NCBI GenBank assembly: GCA_963809825.1
Contig: CAWELJ010000010.1
Location: 1-64,000, forward strand
From: Bog-473 sp963809825
GTDB taxonomy: Bacteria; Actinomycetota; Acidimicrobiia; Acidimicrobiales; RAAP-2
Length of the DNA: 64,000 bases
Reading direction: 5' to 3'
Shown: positions 21,484 through 30,617 of the stretch, one piece after another
Position numbering within the stretch: the first letter of the stretch is position 1
Layout: every line of letters starts with the position of its first letter
The notes under the pieces: generated by a model
Told to the model about the DNA's origin: nothing
Database searches by the model: none
The model's input: only the letters and a program-made list of their open reading frames with translations
Translations under genes and position numbers: made by a program

Positions 21484-22736
21484 CGGCCGAGGTCGAGGCC
21501 GCCGTCGCCGATGCGTTCCATGCCGAATGGGGCCGGGTCGTCGCGACCCTGGTCCGCCTCACGGGCGACTGGGACCTGGCCGAGGAGTGCGCGCAGGATG
21601 CCTTCACCACCGCGCTGGAGCGCTGGCCCGGCGACGGCATCCCGCGCCGCCCCGGCGCCTGGCTCACGACGGTGGCCCGCAACCGCGCCGTGGACCGGGC
21701 GCGACGGGCCAAATTGGGCGCGTCCAAGGAGCGGGCGCTAGCCGCCGTGGAGCCCGAGCCCGAGCCGGAGCCAGGGCCGGAGCAGCCGGGGGAGGACCAG
21801 CTGCGCGAGGACGACGTCCCCGACGACCTGCTGCGGCTGATGTTCACGTGCTGCCACCCGGCGCTGTCCTTCGAGGCCCAGGTGGCGCTGACCCTCCGCA
21901 CGCTGGCCGGCATGACCACGGCCGAGATCGCCCGCGCCTTCCTGGTGCCCGAGGCGACCATGGCGCAGCGGCTCGTGCGGGCGAAGCGAAAGATCCGCCA
22001 CGCCGGCATCCCCTTCGCCGTCCCGCCGGCCCACCAGCTCGTCGAGCGGACGTCCGCCGTGCTGGCGGTCCTCTACCTCCTCTTCAACGAGGGCTACTCG
22101 GCCAGCACCGGCGGCGACCTGGTCCGGCGCGGCCTGACGGCCGAGGCCATCCGGCTGGCCCGGGTGCTCTGCACGCTGATGCCCGACGAGCCCGAGGCCC
22201 TGGGCCTGCTCGCCCTGATGCTGTTCCACGACGCCCGCAGCGCGGCCCGGGTGGACGCGGGCGGGAACCTGGTGGTGCTCGACGAGCAGGATCGCACGCT
22301 GTTCGACGACGCCGCCATCGCCGAGGGGCACGAACGGCTCGACGCCGCCCTCCGGCTGCGGCGCCCCGGTCCCTTCCAGATCCAGGCGGCCATCGCGGCA
22401 TGCCACGTCGGCGAGGCCGACGAGACGGACTGGGCCGAGATCGCCGCGTTGTACGACCGGCTGTACGAGCTGTCGCCCTCGGCCGTCATCGCCCTCAACC
22501 GTGCCGTCGCCGTGTCCATGTCGGAGGGACCGGACGCGGGCCTCGCCCTGATCGAGCTGATCGCGCCGGACGGGCTGCCCGACTACCACCTCCTGCCGGC
22601 GGCCCGCGGCGACATGCTGCGGCGTCTCGGCCGCCGCAGCGAAGCCGCCGAGGCGTACCGCGCCGCCCGCGACCTGGCGGGCACCGATGCCGAGCGGCGG
22701 TACCTCGAGCGGCGCTGCCGCGACGTCTCGGTTTGA
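21480..22736 (+). CDS. ECF sigma factor with TPR-like extension (ECF42 type)
   Basis: A 418-aa alternative sigma factor. Region 2 (HAEWGRVVATLVRLTGDWDLAEECAQDAF) and region 4 (TLRTLAGMTTAEIARAFLVPEATMAQRLVRAKRKI) are followed by about 230 aa of helical repeats with LLFNEGYSAS and YELSPSAVIALNRAVA, the conserved C-terminal extension of ECF42-group factors. These lack a classical anti-sigma factor; the extension is thought to control activity. A proline/glutamate repeat (PEPEPEPGPE) links the regions. GTG overlaps the stop of the DGPF gene, so the two are coupled, as in other actinobacteria. Confidence 0.9.
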   Translation: MTAEVEAAVADAFHAEWGRVVATLVRLTGDWDLAEECAQDAFTTALERWPGDGIPRRPGAWLTTVARNRAVDRARRAKLGASKERALAAVEPEPEPEPGPEQPGEDQLREDDVPDDLLRLMFTCCHPALSFEAQVALTLRTLAGMTTAEIARAFLVPEATMAQRLVRAKRKIRHAGIPFAVPPAHQLVERTSAVLAVLYLLFNEGYSASTGGDLVRRGLTAEAIRLARVLCTLMPDEPEALGLLALMLFHDARSAARVDAGGNLVVLDEQDRTLFDDAAIAEGHERLDAALRLRRPGPFQIQAAIAACHVGEADETDWAEIAALYDRLYELSPSAVIALNRAVAVSMSEGPDAGLALIELIAPDGLPDYHLLPAARGDMLRRLGRRSEAAEAYRAARDLAGTDAERRYLERRCRDVSV

Positions 22737-22821
22737 CAGGCCGGAGCGCCGTTGCAATCGTCTCGCCCGGACCGCCGCCGGCCTGGCGGCAGGACGCACG
22801 GGACCGAGAGGACGGCTGACC

Positions 22822-23724
22822 ATGTTGCAGGACAGAGTGGCGATCATCACCGGAGGCGGGCGGGGCATCGGCCGTGAGCACGCCCTCCTGTTCGCGTCGC
22901 TGGGTGCCAAGGTCGTCGTCAACGACCTCGGCGGCGCCGTGGACGGCTCGGGGGCGGACGTCTCGGCGGCCCAGTCCGTGGTCGACGAGATCACCGCGGC
23001 CGGCGGCCAGGCGGTGGCCAACACCGACAGCGTGAGCTCGTTCGACGGGGCGAAGGCCATGGTCGACCAGGCGGTCTCGACCTTCGGGGATCTCCACGCC
23101 GTCGTGAACAATGCGGGGATCCTGCGCGACCGCATGCTCGTCTCCATGAGCGAACAGGACTTCGACGACGTCATCGGCGTCCACCTCAAGGGCACCTTCA
23201 ACGTCACCCGTCATGCGGCGGGCTACTGGCGCGAGACCGCCAAGAGCGGCACCGTCACGGACCGGGCCATCGTCAACACGAGCTCGGGCGCCGGCCTGCA
23301 CGGCAACGTCGGCCAGACCAACTATTCGGCCGCCAAGGCAGCCATCGCCGCCATGACGGTGGTCAACGGCATGGAGCTGCACCGCTACGGCGTCCGGGCC
23401 AACTGCATCGCCCCCGTCGCCCGCACCCGGCTCACGCTGCAGACGCCGGGGATGAGCGAGTCGATGGAGCAGCACGTGTTCGATCCCGAGTGCGTCTCGC
23501 CGCTCGTCGCCGTGCTGGCCGCGGAGACCTGCCCGTTCAACGGCCAGGTCTTCAGCGTGTACGGCGGGTCGGTGGGCATTTACGCGGGCTGGTCCATCGC
23601 CGACTCGGTGCAGACCGACGACCGCTGGACCCCCGACACGCTGGCCGTCGCCATGGACAAGCTTCCCCGCACCGTCGAGGTCAACAGCCAGATGTCCGAG
23701 CTCGTCAAGCTCATGGCCCGCTGA
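22822..23724 (+). CDS. SDR oxidoreductase, multifunctional-enzyme (HSD17B4-like) type
   Basis: A 300-aa short-chain dehydrogenase. The NAD(P) site TGGGRGIGREHALLFASLGA is near residue 10, NNAG (VVNNAGILRDRM) near 93, and the catalytic Ser (NTSSGAG) and YSAAK near 168. The long form, with VVNDLGGAVDGSG after strand 2, is like the (3R)-hydroxyacyl-CoA dehydrogenase part of peroxisomal multifunctional enzymes. It likely oxidises hydroxyacyl-CoA or steroid-like substrates. GAGAGGACGG lies before the ATG. It stands between the sigma factor and a monooxygenase gene, all on the same strand. Confidence 0.85.
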   Translation: MLQDRVAIITGGGRGIGREHALLFASLGAKVVVNDLGGAVDGSGADVSAAQSVVDEITAAGGQAVANTDSVSSFDGAKAMVDQAVSTFGDLHAVVNNAGILRDRMLVSMSEQDFDDVIGVHLKGTFNVTRHAAGYWRETAKSGTVTDRAIVNTSSGAGLHGNVGQTNYSAAKAAIAAMTVVNGMELHRYGVRANCIAPVARTRLTLQTPGMSESMEQHVFDPECVSPLVAVLAAETCPFNGQVFSVYGGSVGIYAGWSIADSVQTDDRWTPDTLAVAMDKLPRTVEVNSQMSELVKLMAR

Positions 23725-23790
23725 CGGCCCTGCCGGTGACCGTCGGGGGGTGCCAGCCGGGCCGGCGGCGCCTCCGTAGGCTTCGGCCCC

Positions 23791-25716
23791 ATGGGTGGGG
23801 ATGAGCGGTCCGCATTGAGCGGTCGCAGCGACGCGGCCCGGGTGGCCGCCGCCTGCGCCGCCGCCGAGGTGCATCCCCTCCTGTGCACCGTGGCGCAGGT
23901 CACGGGCGACCTGTCGCTGCTGCGCCCGGACTTCGCACCCGACCAGGAGCAGCTTCTCGTCCCGGGCCGGGGCCTCGACGCCGAGCAGGAGGATGCGGCG
24001 CGCCGGCTGGCCGGCGCCGCGCTCCTGGCGCAGGCGGCGTCTGGTGCGCCCGACCACGTGCTCTCGGACGGGGAGCGGCGCCAGGTCTTCGACTTCCTCG
24101 TCGGTGCGGGGGCGACCGCCCGGTGGGAGTCCTTCCTGACCGAGGAGCTGGCGCTGCCCGGAAGCGATCCCCGGCGGCCGTCCTGGCGGCTCAGTGAGGT
24201 GGGCGGCGGCGCCACGTTCCGCTGCGCGGTCATCGGTGCGGGCGCGTCGGGGCTGGCGGCGGCGCACCGGCTGCGCCAGGCCGGTGTCGACGTCACGGTC
24301 TTCGAGAAGAACTGCGATGTCGGGGGAACGTGGCTCGAGAACGTCTATCCGGGCTGCCGGGTGGACGTGCCCAACCAGCTGTACAGCTTCTCCTTCGCGC
24401 AGACCAACGACTGGGTCTCGCGGTATTCGGCGCAGCCCGACCTGCTCGCCTACCTCCGGGGCACGGCGAAGGAGCTCGGCCTGGGGGAGTGCATCCGCTT
24501 CGCCAGCGAGGTGACGGAGGCCCGTTACGACGATGCGGCCCGGACGTGGTCGCTGCGCGTGCGTTCCGGCGACGGCACCGAGCGGGCCGAGGTCTTCGAC
24601 GGCATCGTGTGCGCGGTGGGGCAGCTCAACCGCCCGTCCTTCCCGGACATCGCCGGCCGGGAGCGTTTCCGGGGGCCGTCGTTCCACTCGGCCGCCTGGG
24701 ACGACGAGGTCGACCTGGCCGGCCGGCGCGTGGCCGTCATCGGGACCGGTGCCAGTGCGGCGCAGTTCGTGCCCTGCCTGGTCGACGAGGTGGCGCATCT
24801 CGACGTGTACCAGCGCACCCCACCCTGGCTGCTGCCGACGGAGAACTACGGCGACCCCTTCTCGCCCGAGTTCCACGACCTGTTGCGGCTGCTGCCCACC
24901 TACGGCCGCTGGGACCGCCTGTGGCAGTTCTGGCTCATGCACGAGGGGCTGCTCGTGGCCGCACGCGTCGATCCCGAGTGGGACGAGCACACCGAGGCCG
25001 TCAGCGCGGGCAACGACTTCGTGCGCTCCATGCTCGTCGACGTCCTGCGCGCCCAGGTGCAGGACGACGATCTCTTCGAGAAGATGGTGCCCCACTTCCC
25101 TCCCTTCGCCAAGCGCGCGCTCCGCGACGACGGGCGGTGGGCGGCCGCCATGGGCCGGCCCCACGTCGACCTCGTGACGACGCCGATCGACGAGATCACC
25201 ACCGACGGGGTGCGCACCGCCGACGGCGAGGAGCACCCGGCCGACGTGCTGATCTACGGCACCGGCTTCAGCGCCTCGGCGTTCGTCGCGCCCATGCGGG
25301 TGTTCGGCTCCGGCGGCGTCGAGCTGAACGAGGAGTGGGGAGGGGACGCTCGCGCCTACCTCGGCATCACGGTGCCGGGGTTCCCGAACTTCTTCATGCT
25401 CTACGGGCCCAACACCAATCTCGTCATCAACGGCAGCATCCTGGTGATGGTGGAGTGCCAGGTGCACTACGCCGTCGAGGCGATCGGCCGGCTGCTGCGC
25501 TCGGGCCACCGGTCCATGTCGTGCCGCCGCGAGGTGCACGAGCGCTACGGGGACGAGATGGAGCAGGGCAACGCGACCATGGTGTGGGGCGTGGCCGACG
25601 TGCCGACCTGGTACCGCAACGCGCACGGGCGGGTCACCCAGAACTGGCCCTTCGACCTGCACTCGTACTGGTCGCGCACGCTCGAGCCCGACCTGGCCGA
25701 CTACGAGCTGGCCTGA
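23791..25716 (+). CDS. Flavin-dependent Baeyer-Villiger-type monooxygenase
   Basis: A 641-aa FAD/NADPH monooxygenase. After a non-conserved N-terminal region of about 140 aa come the FAD Rossmann motif VIGAGASGLAAA, the Baeyer-Villiger fingerprint-like FRGPSFHSAAWDD (near 292), the NADPH motif VIGTGASAAQF and a C-terminal YGPNTNLV. It would insert oxygen into ketones or oxygenate heteroatoms. The extra N-terminal domain is like that of large BVMOs. The esterase immediately downstream could cleave an ester product, forming a two-step ketone breakdown. A TAGGCT 8 nt before the ATG suggests a leaderless transcript. Confidence 0.86.
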   Translation: MGGDERSALSGRSDAARVAAACAAAEVHPLLCTVAQVTGDLSLLRPDFAPDQEQLLVPGRGLDAEQEDAARRLAGAALLAQAASGAPDHVLSDGERRQVFDFLVGAGATARWESFLTEELALPGSDPRRPSWRLSEVGGGATFRCAVIGAGASGLAAAHRLRQAGVDVTVFEKNCDVGGTWLENVYPGCRVDVPNQLYSFSFAQTNDWVSRYSAQPDLLAYLRGTAKELGLGECIRFASEVTEARYDDAARTWSLRVRSGDGTERAEVFDGIVCAVGQLNRPSFPDIAGRERFRGPSFHSAAWDDEVDLAGRRVAVIGTGASAAQFVPCLVDEVAHLDVYQRTPPWLLPTENYGDPFSPEFHDLLRLLPTYGRWDRLWQFWLMHEGLLVAARVDPEWDEHTEAVSAGNDFVRSMLVDVLRAQVQDDDLFEKMVPHFPPFAKRALRDDGRWAAAMGRPHVDLVTTPIDEITTDGVRTADGEEHPADVLIYGTGFSASAFVAPMRVFGSGGVELNEEWGGDARAYLGITVPGFPNFFMLYGPNTNLVINGSILVMVECQVHYAVEAIGRLLRSGHRSMSCRREVHERYGDEMEQGNATMVWGVADVPTWYRNAHGRVTQNWPFDLHSYWSRTLEPDLADYELA

Positions 25717-25732
25717 CCGGGCGCCGCCAGCC

Positions 25733-26671
25733 GTGCCGGCCGCCCCCACACCCGCCGGGTCCGCCGGGCCCAGCCGCGAGCTGACCGAGATCCTCGCCCT
25801 CGTCCCGCCGGACTTCGCCGATCCCGGGGCCGACTACCGCGCCGTGCGCGCCATGATGGCGGGGTTCCACGGTCATCCCGTGCCGGCGCACGTGACCGTG
25901 ACCGAGGCGCTGCTGGGCGGGGTGCGGTGCGCGTGGTACGACGACACCCGGCACCCTCTGCGCCGGCGGGTGCTCTTCCACTGCCACGGCGGCGGGCTCG
26001 TCTCCTGCCCCCTCGACGACTACCACTTCTACGGCGCCATGCTGGCCGAGCAGCTCGAGGCGCGCGTCGTGATGGCGGACTACCGCCTGGCGCCCGAGCA
26101 CCTGTTCCCCGCCGCGCACGAGGACTGCCTGGACGCCTACCGCGCGCTGGTGGCGGGAGGAGCTGCCGAGGCGGCGTCCGTGGTCGTCAGCGGGGACTCC
26201 TGCGGCGGCCTGCTCGGGCTGGGCACGCTGCTGCGCGCCCGCGACGAGGGGCTGCCCCCGGCCGCGGGCTTCGTGTCCATCTCGGGCTGGTTCGACCTCT
26301 CGGTCGCCGTCCCGGCGGGCGAGGGCCCCGACCCGTTCCTCACGGCCGAGTGGGTGCGCAACCGGGGCCGCGAGTACGCCGGCGGGACGGTGGCGCTCGA
26401 CGACCCGCGCGTCTCCCCTCTCTACGCCGAGCTCGGGGAGCTGCCGCCGCTCTACCTGCCCGTCGGGGAGCTCGACACGCTGCGCGCCGGCGTCGTCGCG
26501 CTGGCGCAGGCGGCGGCGCAGGCGGGGGTCGCGGTCACCCTCGAGGAGTGGCCGGGCATGGTGCACGGCTGGCAGGGCCTGGTCGGCGCAGGCGTGCCCG
26601 AGGCGCAGGCCTGGTTCGCGCGGGCGCGCCGGTACCTCGACGATCTCGACGGCGGCGCTCCGAACGGCTAG
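25733..26671 (+). CDS. Alpha/beta hydrolase, hormone-sensitive-lipase family
   Basis: A 312-aa esterase. The oxyanion-hole motif HCHGGGLVS is near residue 84 and the nucleophile elbow is VSGDSCGGLLG, where the usual GDSAG has Cys after Ser. The acid is likely in GELDTLR and the histidine in GMVHGWQ. Family members hydrolyse short-chain or bulky esters. It starts with GTG 16 nt after the monooxygenase stop, so the two are probably co-transcribed, and together could convert a ketone to an ester and then to alcohol plus acid. Its stop overlaps that of the convergent L,D-transpeptidase. Confidence 0.88.
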   Translation: MPAAPTPAGSAGPSRELTEILALVPPDFADPGADYRAVRAMMAGFHGHPVPAHVTVTEALLGGVRCAWYDDTRHPLRRRVLFHCHGGGLVSCPLDDYHFYGAMLAEQLEARVVMADYRLAPEHLFPAAHEDCLDAYRALVAGGAAEAASVVVSGDSCGGLLGLGTLLRARDEGLPPAAGFVSISGWFDLSVAVPAGEGPDPFLTAEWVRNRGREYAGGTVALDDPRVSPLYAELGELPPLYLPVGELDTLRAGVVALAQAAAQAGVAVTLEEWPGMVHGWQGLVGAGVPEAQAWFARARRYLDDLDGGAPNG

Positions 26672-27474
26672 GTGATGACGTCGATCGGCGTGCCGGCCGG
26701 GATGACGGCCAGCTGGGCGAGGTCGGCGTCGTGCAGCCGGATGCAGCCGTGGGAGATCGCGGCGCCCGTGGTGCCGATGAGGGAGTCGTCGTACGGGTCG
26801 ATCGGCCCGTGGATGCCGATGATGGCGTCGCCCGAGTTCTCCCAGTCGGTGATGGAGTCGGAGTGGTCCGACGTCACGAGGACGAACGGGCCGTAACCGG
26901 GTCCGGGGGACGGGTACTGCATCGGCATGAAGTAGTGGCCGGTCGGCGTGGGGTCGTTGGGCGCACCGACACCGGCCGGGAAGTCGAAGACCTGGGTGCC
27001 GCTGTCGAACACGTAGAGGTGCATCGTGGTCAGGTCGACCACCATGTAGTACGGGGTGCTGGACAGCGTGACATCGCTCTGGCGCACCCAGATCGTCGAG
27101 CCGTTCGGGCGCTGGGCCAGGCGGACGTAGAGCCAGCCGGGCTCGGTGGTGATCACGGGCAGAACCGAGGGGTAGCCGTACCAGGTGCCCGGCACGGTCA
27201 TGCTCGGGGCGGGCGCATCGGGTGCCGCGTAGCCGGGGATGGAGCCGTTGGTCGTGGCGACCAGCGTGCTGGCCGCCGGGGCGGTGACGCCCGGCGCGGC
27301 GGGGGCAGCGGTGGTGGTCGTGGTCGGAGCCGGCGGGGCGCGGTGCGCCGGTGGAGGCGCGGCGGAGGGCTGGCTGGTCACCAGGCTGAACGTTGCGAAC
27401 GCCAGAGCGCCGGCTCCCAGTGCCAGGGCGAACGCCCCCGCCGTCACTGCGATCCTCCGCCTCGTCAGACCCAT
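26668..27474 (-). CDS. L,D-transpeptidase (YkuD domain)
   Basis: A 268-aa exported cell-wall enzyme. A basic start (MGLTRRR) and membrane or signal helix (IAVTAGAFALALGAGALAFA) lead to a Pro/Thr/Ala-rich linker (residues 38-65), a short SH3-like middle with WVRQSDV, and the YkuD domain with IHGPIDPYDDS and the catalytic ISHGCIRLHD (His242, Cys244). It would make 3-3 peptidoglycan crosslinks or attach proteins outside the cell. GGAGG lies near the ATG. It is convergent with the esterase gene, stops overlapping by 4 nt. Confidence 0.9.
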   Translation of the reverse strand: MGLTRRRIAVTAGAFALALGAGALAFATFSLVTSQPSAAPPPAHRAPPAPTTTTTAAPAAPGVTAPAASTLVATTNGSIPGYAAPDAPAPSMTVPGTWYGYPSVLPVITTEPGWLYVRLAQRPNGSTIWVRQSDVTLSSTPYYMVVDLTTMHLYVFDSGTQVFDFPAGVGAPNDPTPTGHYFMPMQYPSPGPGYGPFVLVTSDHSDSITDWENSGDAIIGIHGPIDPYDDSLIGTTGAAISHGCIRLHDADLAQLAVIPAGTPIDVIT

Positions 27475-27545
27475 CCGACCTCCGATGGTGGCCCATGGTA
27501 CCGGCGGGCACGGGACCGCCCGCCGCGGGTGCGAGGATGCAGGGA

Positions 27546-27947
27546 ATGGTCGATCGTCTGCGCATCTCGTCGGGCTCCCCGTTCGAACCCACCATCGGGT
27601 TCAGCCGGGCGTTCCGGGTGGGGGACCGGGTGTACGTGTCGGGGACGGGACCGGTCGTACCGGCGGGCGCCTGTCCCGACGACGCCGGTGCGCAGGCGCG
27701 CCGCTGCTTCGAGATCATTCGGGACGCGCTGGACGAGGCCGGCGCCGCGCTCTCCGACATCGTGCGCACCCGCATGTACATCACGGCGGCCGCCGACGCC
27801 CCCGCCGTCGGCGCGGTGCACGGCGAGCTGTTCGGGCATGTGCGGCCGGCCGCCACCATGGTGGTGGTGGCCGCGCTGCTGGACCCCGCCTGGAAGGTGG
27901 AGGTCGAAGCCGAGGCGGTGCTGCCCGCAGCGGCGGAGCCCGATTGA
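27546..27947 (+). CDS. RidA/YjgF-family protein
   Basis: A 133-aa protein with the RidA fold: ISSGSPFEPTIGFSRAFRVGDRVYVSG at the start, GAALSDIVRTRMYIT in the middle and the MVVVAALLDPAWKVEVEAEAV end. The arginine in RTRMYIT matches the conserved active-site Arg of enamine/imine deaminases, but the usual C-terminal EIE(A/T) context is altered (EVEAEAVL). It probably removes reactive enamines or has a related hydrolytic role. AGGATGCAGGGA precedes the ATG. It is 22 nt upstream of the acyltransferase-like gene. Confidence 0.87.
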   Translation: MVDRLRISSGSPFEPTIGFSRAFRVGDRVYVSGTGPVVPAGACPDDAGAQARRCFEIIRDALDEAGAALSDIVRTRMYITAAADAPAVGAVHGELFGHVRPAATMVVVAALLDPAWKVEVEAEAVLPAAAEPD

Positions 27948-27969
27948 GGGTGCAGTAATCTCGGCCGCC

Positions 27970-29346
27970 ATGCCGCCTGAGGACGTACGGGTGCTGCGGG
28001 TGCTCGATCCGGCGGAGCGCTATTTCTGGCTCCTCGGTCACTTCACGAGCGTGAACGCCGTCCTCATCGCAGAGCTCTCACGCCGGATCGACCCCGACGC
28101 CGTGGTCCGCGCGCTGCGGGCGCTCCAACGCCGCCACCCGCTGCTGCGGGCGCGGGTCGAGGTGGTCGACTCCGAACCGGCCTTCGTCGAGGTGGCGGGC
28201 GCCATCCCGTTCACCGTGCTGACCGTGGGCGAGGACGAGTCGCCGCCCATCCCCTACCTGATGGAGTGCGGCTTCGAGCCCGCGCCGAGCCCGGTGGCGC
28301 GCTGCGTCTACCTCCCCGTCGAGGGCGCGGACCACTCGGCCCTCGTGTTGATCGTGCACCACGCGATGATGGACGGCAGCGCGGCCATGAACCTCCTGCA
28401 ACAGCTCACGCGCCTGGTCGACGCCGGGGAGGAGGGGGACGAGCTCGTCCCCGGCGCACTGCCGCCGCCGCTGCACGACCACTTCCCGGCGGCGCTGCAG
28501 TCGCCACGCGCCGTGGTGGATGTGCTGTCCCAGGTGCGGGCCGAACGTGCGGACCAGGCGCCGCCCAGCGCGTTCCCGTTCCACGCGCGAGAGGTGAGGG
28601 ACCGGATGCCCCGGCACGACAAGCTCGTGCTGGACGCCGACGCGACGCGGGACCTGGTGGCCCGGGCGCGGGCGGCCGGGGCGTCGGTGACGGGGACGAT
28701 CGACGCCGCGCTCCTCGAGGCGACGGCGGCACTCTTCGAGGCGCAGGAGCCGCGGGTGCTCTTCCTGGCCAGCCCGACCGACCTGCGCCCGCGGGTGGAG
28801 CCTCCGCTCCCGGCGGACGACGTCATGCTCGCCATCGGGATGCTGTGCACGCCGTACCTCGTCTCGGAGGAGAGCCGTGACACCCTCGCGGGGGACATCG
28901 GGCGCCAGATCACCCGCGAGGTCGCCCGGGGCGAGAGCCATCTCTTCTACCGTTTCGCACGCATCGGCGCCTACCCCGCCACGGAGGCCGGGATCGAGTC
29001 CTTCCGGACGTCGGTGGCGGAGTCGCCGCAGAACGTCACGCTGAGCAACCTCGGCAAGGTCGGCGACGCGGGCGACCCGGCCTGGGTGGTCAGCCTGTCC
29101 GCCATCATGGTCCCCGGCCCGAACCAGGTGGCCTTCGTCTGCGCCACCACCTACCGGGGACGGATCGTGCTGCACGTGTCGACCGACGCCGCCAAGTTGT
29201 CGTCGGCCCTCGCCGACCGGCTGGTGTCGGGTTTCGCCGAGCGCCTGGGCGCCCGACACGTGGGGTGGTCGGTCGCCGAGGAGGCCGTCGGCGCCGCGTG
29301 GCCGCGTCCAGGCGCCCCGACGCCGGTCGACTGCGCCTCGACCTAG
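27970..29346 (+). CDS. HHxxxDG acyltransferase (condensation/PapA-like)
   Basis: A 458-aa protein of the CoA-dependent acyltransferase superfamily. The catalytic VHHAMMDGSAAM (HHxxxDG) is near residue 120 of an N-terminal lobe beginning LDPAERYFWLLGHF; a C-terminal lobe has SNLGKVGD and VAFVCATTYRGRIVLHVS. It is closer to PapA-type or condensation-like acyltransferases than to wax ester synthases, which start PLSWLD. It would esterify a hydroxyl or amine from an acyl-CoA or carrier; substrate unknown. TAATCT lies 8 nt before the ATG, indicating a leaderless transcript separate from RidA. It ends overlapping the convergent hydrolase stop. Confidence 0.75.
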   Translation: MPPEDVRVLRVLDPAERYFWLLGHFTSVNAVLIAELSRRIDPDAVVRALRALQRRHPLLRARVEVVDSEPAFVEVAGAIPFTVLTVGEDESPPIPYLMECGFEPAPSPVARCVYLPVEGADHSALVLIVHHAMMDGSAAMNLLQQLTRLVDAGEEGDELVPGALPPPLHDHFPAALQSPRAVVDVLSQVRAERADQAPPSAFPFHAREVRDRMPRHDKLVLDADATRDLVARARAAGASVTGTIDAALLEATAALFEAQEPRVLFLASPTDLRPRVEPPLPADDVMLAIGMLCTPYLVSEESRDTLAGDIGRQITREVARGESHLFYRFARIGAYPATEAGIESFRTSVAESPQNVTLSNLGKVGDAGDPAWVVSLSAIMVPGPNQVAFVCATTYRGRIVLHVSTDAAKLSSALADRLVSGFAERLGARHVGWSVAEEAVGAAWPRPGAPTPVDCAST

Positions 29347-30482
29347 TCGGAGGCCAGCCCGGCCACCGTCGCCGCCACGATGTTGGTGCCGCGCAGGTCG
29401 CCGACGAGGCCGGATTCCATGCGGTTCATCACGTAGCAGACGGACAGCTCGGCGTCCTGGTCGTTGATGATCACCGAGCCGCCGTAGCCGCCCCAGTAAC
29501 AGGCGCGGGGGCCGAGCGGCATGTCGGGCGGGTTGCTGAGGCCGTAGCCCATGCCGATGCGCTGCTGCACGCCGAGCACCTTGTCGATGCCGTCCGCCTG
29601 CACCTCGAAGATGGGCTCGGTGCCCTCGGCGGAGAGGAGGCGCACGCCGCGGGCCTGGCCCCGGCCGGCGATGACGGACTGGACGGCTGCCACCGAGCGC
29701 GCGTTGCCCTGGCCGTTGGCGGCGGGGATCTCGGCGCGGCGCCACCACTCCTCATGGGCCATGGACGCATCGACCGGCGGGTTCATGAACGTCTTGAGCA
29801 TGAGCTCGGAGACCTGGCCCTCCATGGCGTCGATGTCGATCGGGGGCGGCGGGATCACGTTGGAGACGCGGTGGTCCTCGCTCGCCGGCAGTCCGATGTG
29901 GAAGTCCGCATCGAGCGGCTTGGCCACCTCGCGGTCGAACCACCGCCCGATGCTCTCACCGGTGATGCGCCGGACGATCTCGCCGATGAGGTAGCCCTGC
30001 GTCACCGCGTGGTACCCCGAGCCGGTGGCGGGCTCCCACCAGGGCGCCTGCGCGGCGAGCCGGGACGTGCACAGGTCCCAGTCGGCCAGCTGCTCGGTCT
30101 GCAGGGGCTCCTCCCACCCCGAGAGGCCGGCGGTGTGCCCCATGACGTGTCGCACCTCGATGCGCCCCTTGCCGTTGGCCGCGAACTCGGGCCAGTACGT
30201 GGCCACGGGGGCATGGAAGTCCAACTCTCCGCGGTCGTGCAGCATGAGCGCCACCAGGAAGGTCATGGTCTTGGTGGTCGACCAGACGTTGGTGAGGGTG
30301 TCGTGCTCCCAGGGCTTGGTCCTCTCCGCGTCGGCCCAGCCCCCCCAGATGTCGACGACGGGTTCCCCGTGCAGGAAGACGGCGACCGACGCGCCCAGGT
30401 CGGCCCCCGTCTCGAGCTGGTCGGCCAGCGTGGAACGCACGGCGTCGAAGCGTGGGTCGCAGGTTCCCTGGACCTCTGCCAT
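29343..30482 (-). CDS. Beta-lactamase-fold serine hydrolase (esterase type)
   Basis: A 379-aa enzyme of the class C beta-lactamase/penicillin-binding fold. The active motif WSTTKTM (SxxK) is near residue 69, and YHAVTQGYLIGEIV supplies the Tyr of the second motif. A C-terminal KTG equivalent reads WGGYGGS, as in esterases such as EstB and LACTB-like proteins rather than true beta-lactamases. No signal peptide is seen, so it is likely cytoplasmic. GGGGGG stands before the ATG. It diverges from the FAD oxidoreductase gene. Substrate unknown. Confidence 0.88.
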   Translation of the reverse strand: MAEVQGTCDPRFDAVRSTLADQLETGADLGASVAVFLHGEPVVDIWGGWADAERTKPWEHDTLTNVWSTTKTMTFLVALMLHDRGELDFHAPVATYWPEFAANGKGRIEVRHVMGHTAGLSGWEEPLQTEQLADWDLCTSRLAAQAPWWEPATGSGYHAVTQGYLIGEIVRRITGESIGRWFDREVAKPLDADFHIGLPASEDHRVSNVIPPPPIDIDAMEGQVSELMLKTFMNPPVDASMAHEEWWRRAEIPAANGQGNARSVAAVQSVIAGRGQARGVRLLSAEGTEPIFEVQADGIDKVLGVQQRIGMGYGLSNPPDMPLGPRACYWGGYGGSVIINDQDAELSVCYVMNRMESGLVGDLRGTNIVAATVAGLASD

Positions 30483-30617
30483 GTGAGCCCCCCTTGCGTC
30501 GGAGCGATCCGGTGATCGCCGATCCGGTGTCTCCCGGTCAGCGCAACCTATTGAGCGTGCGGACCGTGCGCCAGCCGGGCCGGTGCAACCTGGGATGGCG
30601 GTCGGTAACGTCGGTGT

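Noticed and set aside
22495..25749. A 1084-codon antisense frame over the sigma factor, SDR and monooxygenase genes
   Set aside because: Spans several well-recognised genes on the opposite strand and has only compositional, not family-like, sequence.
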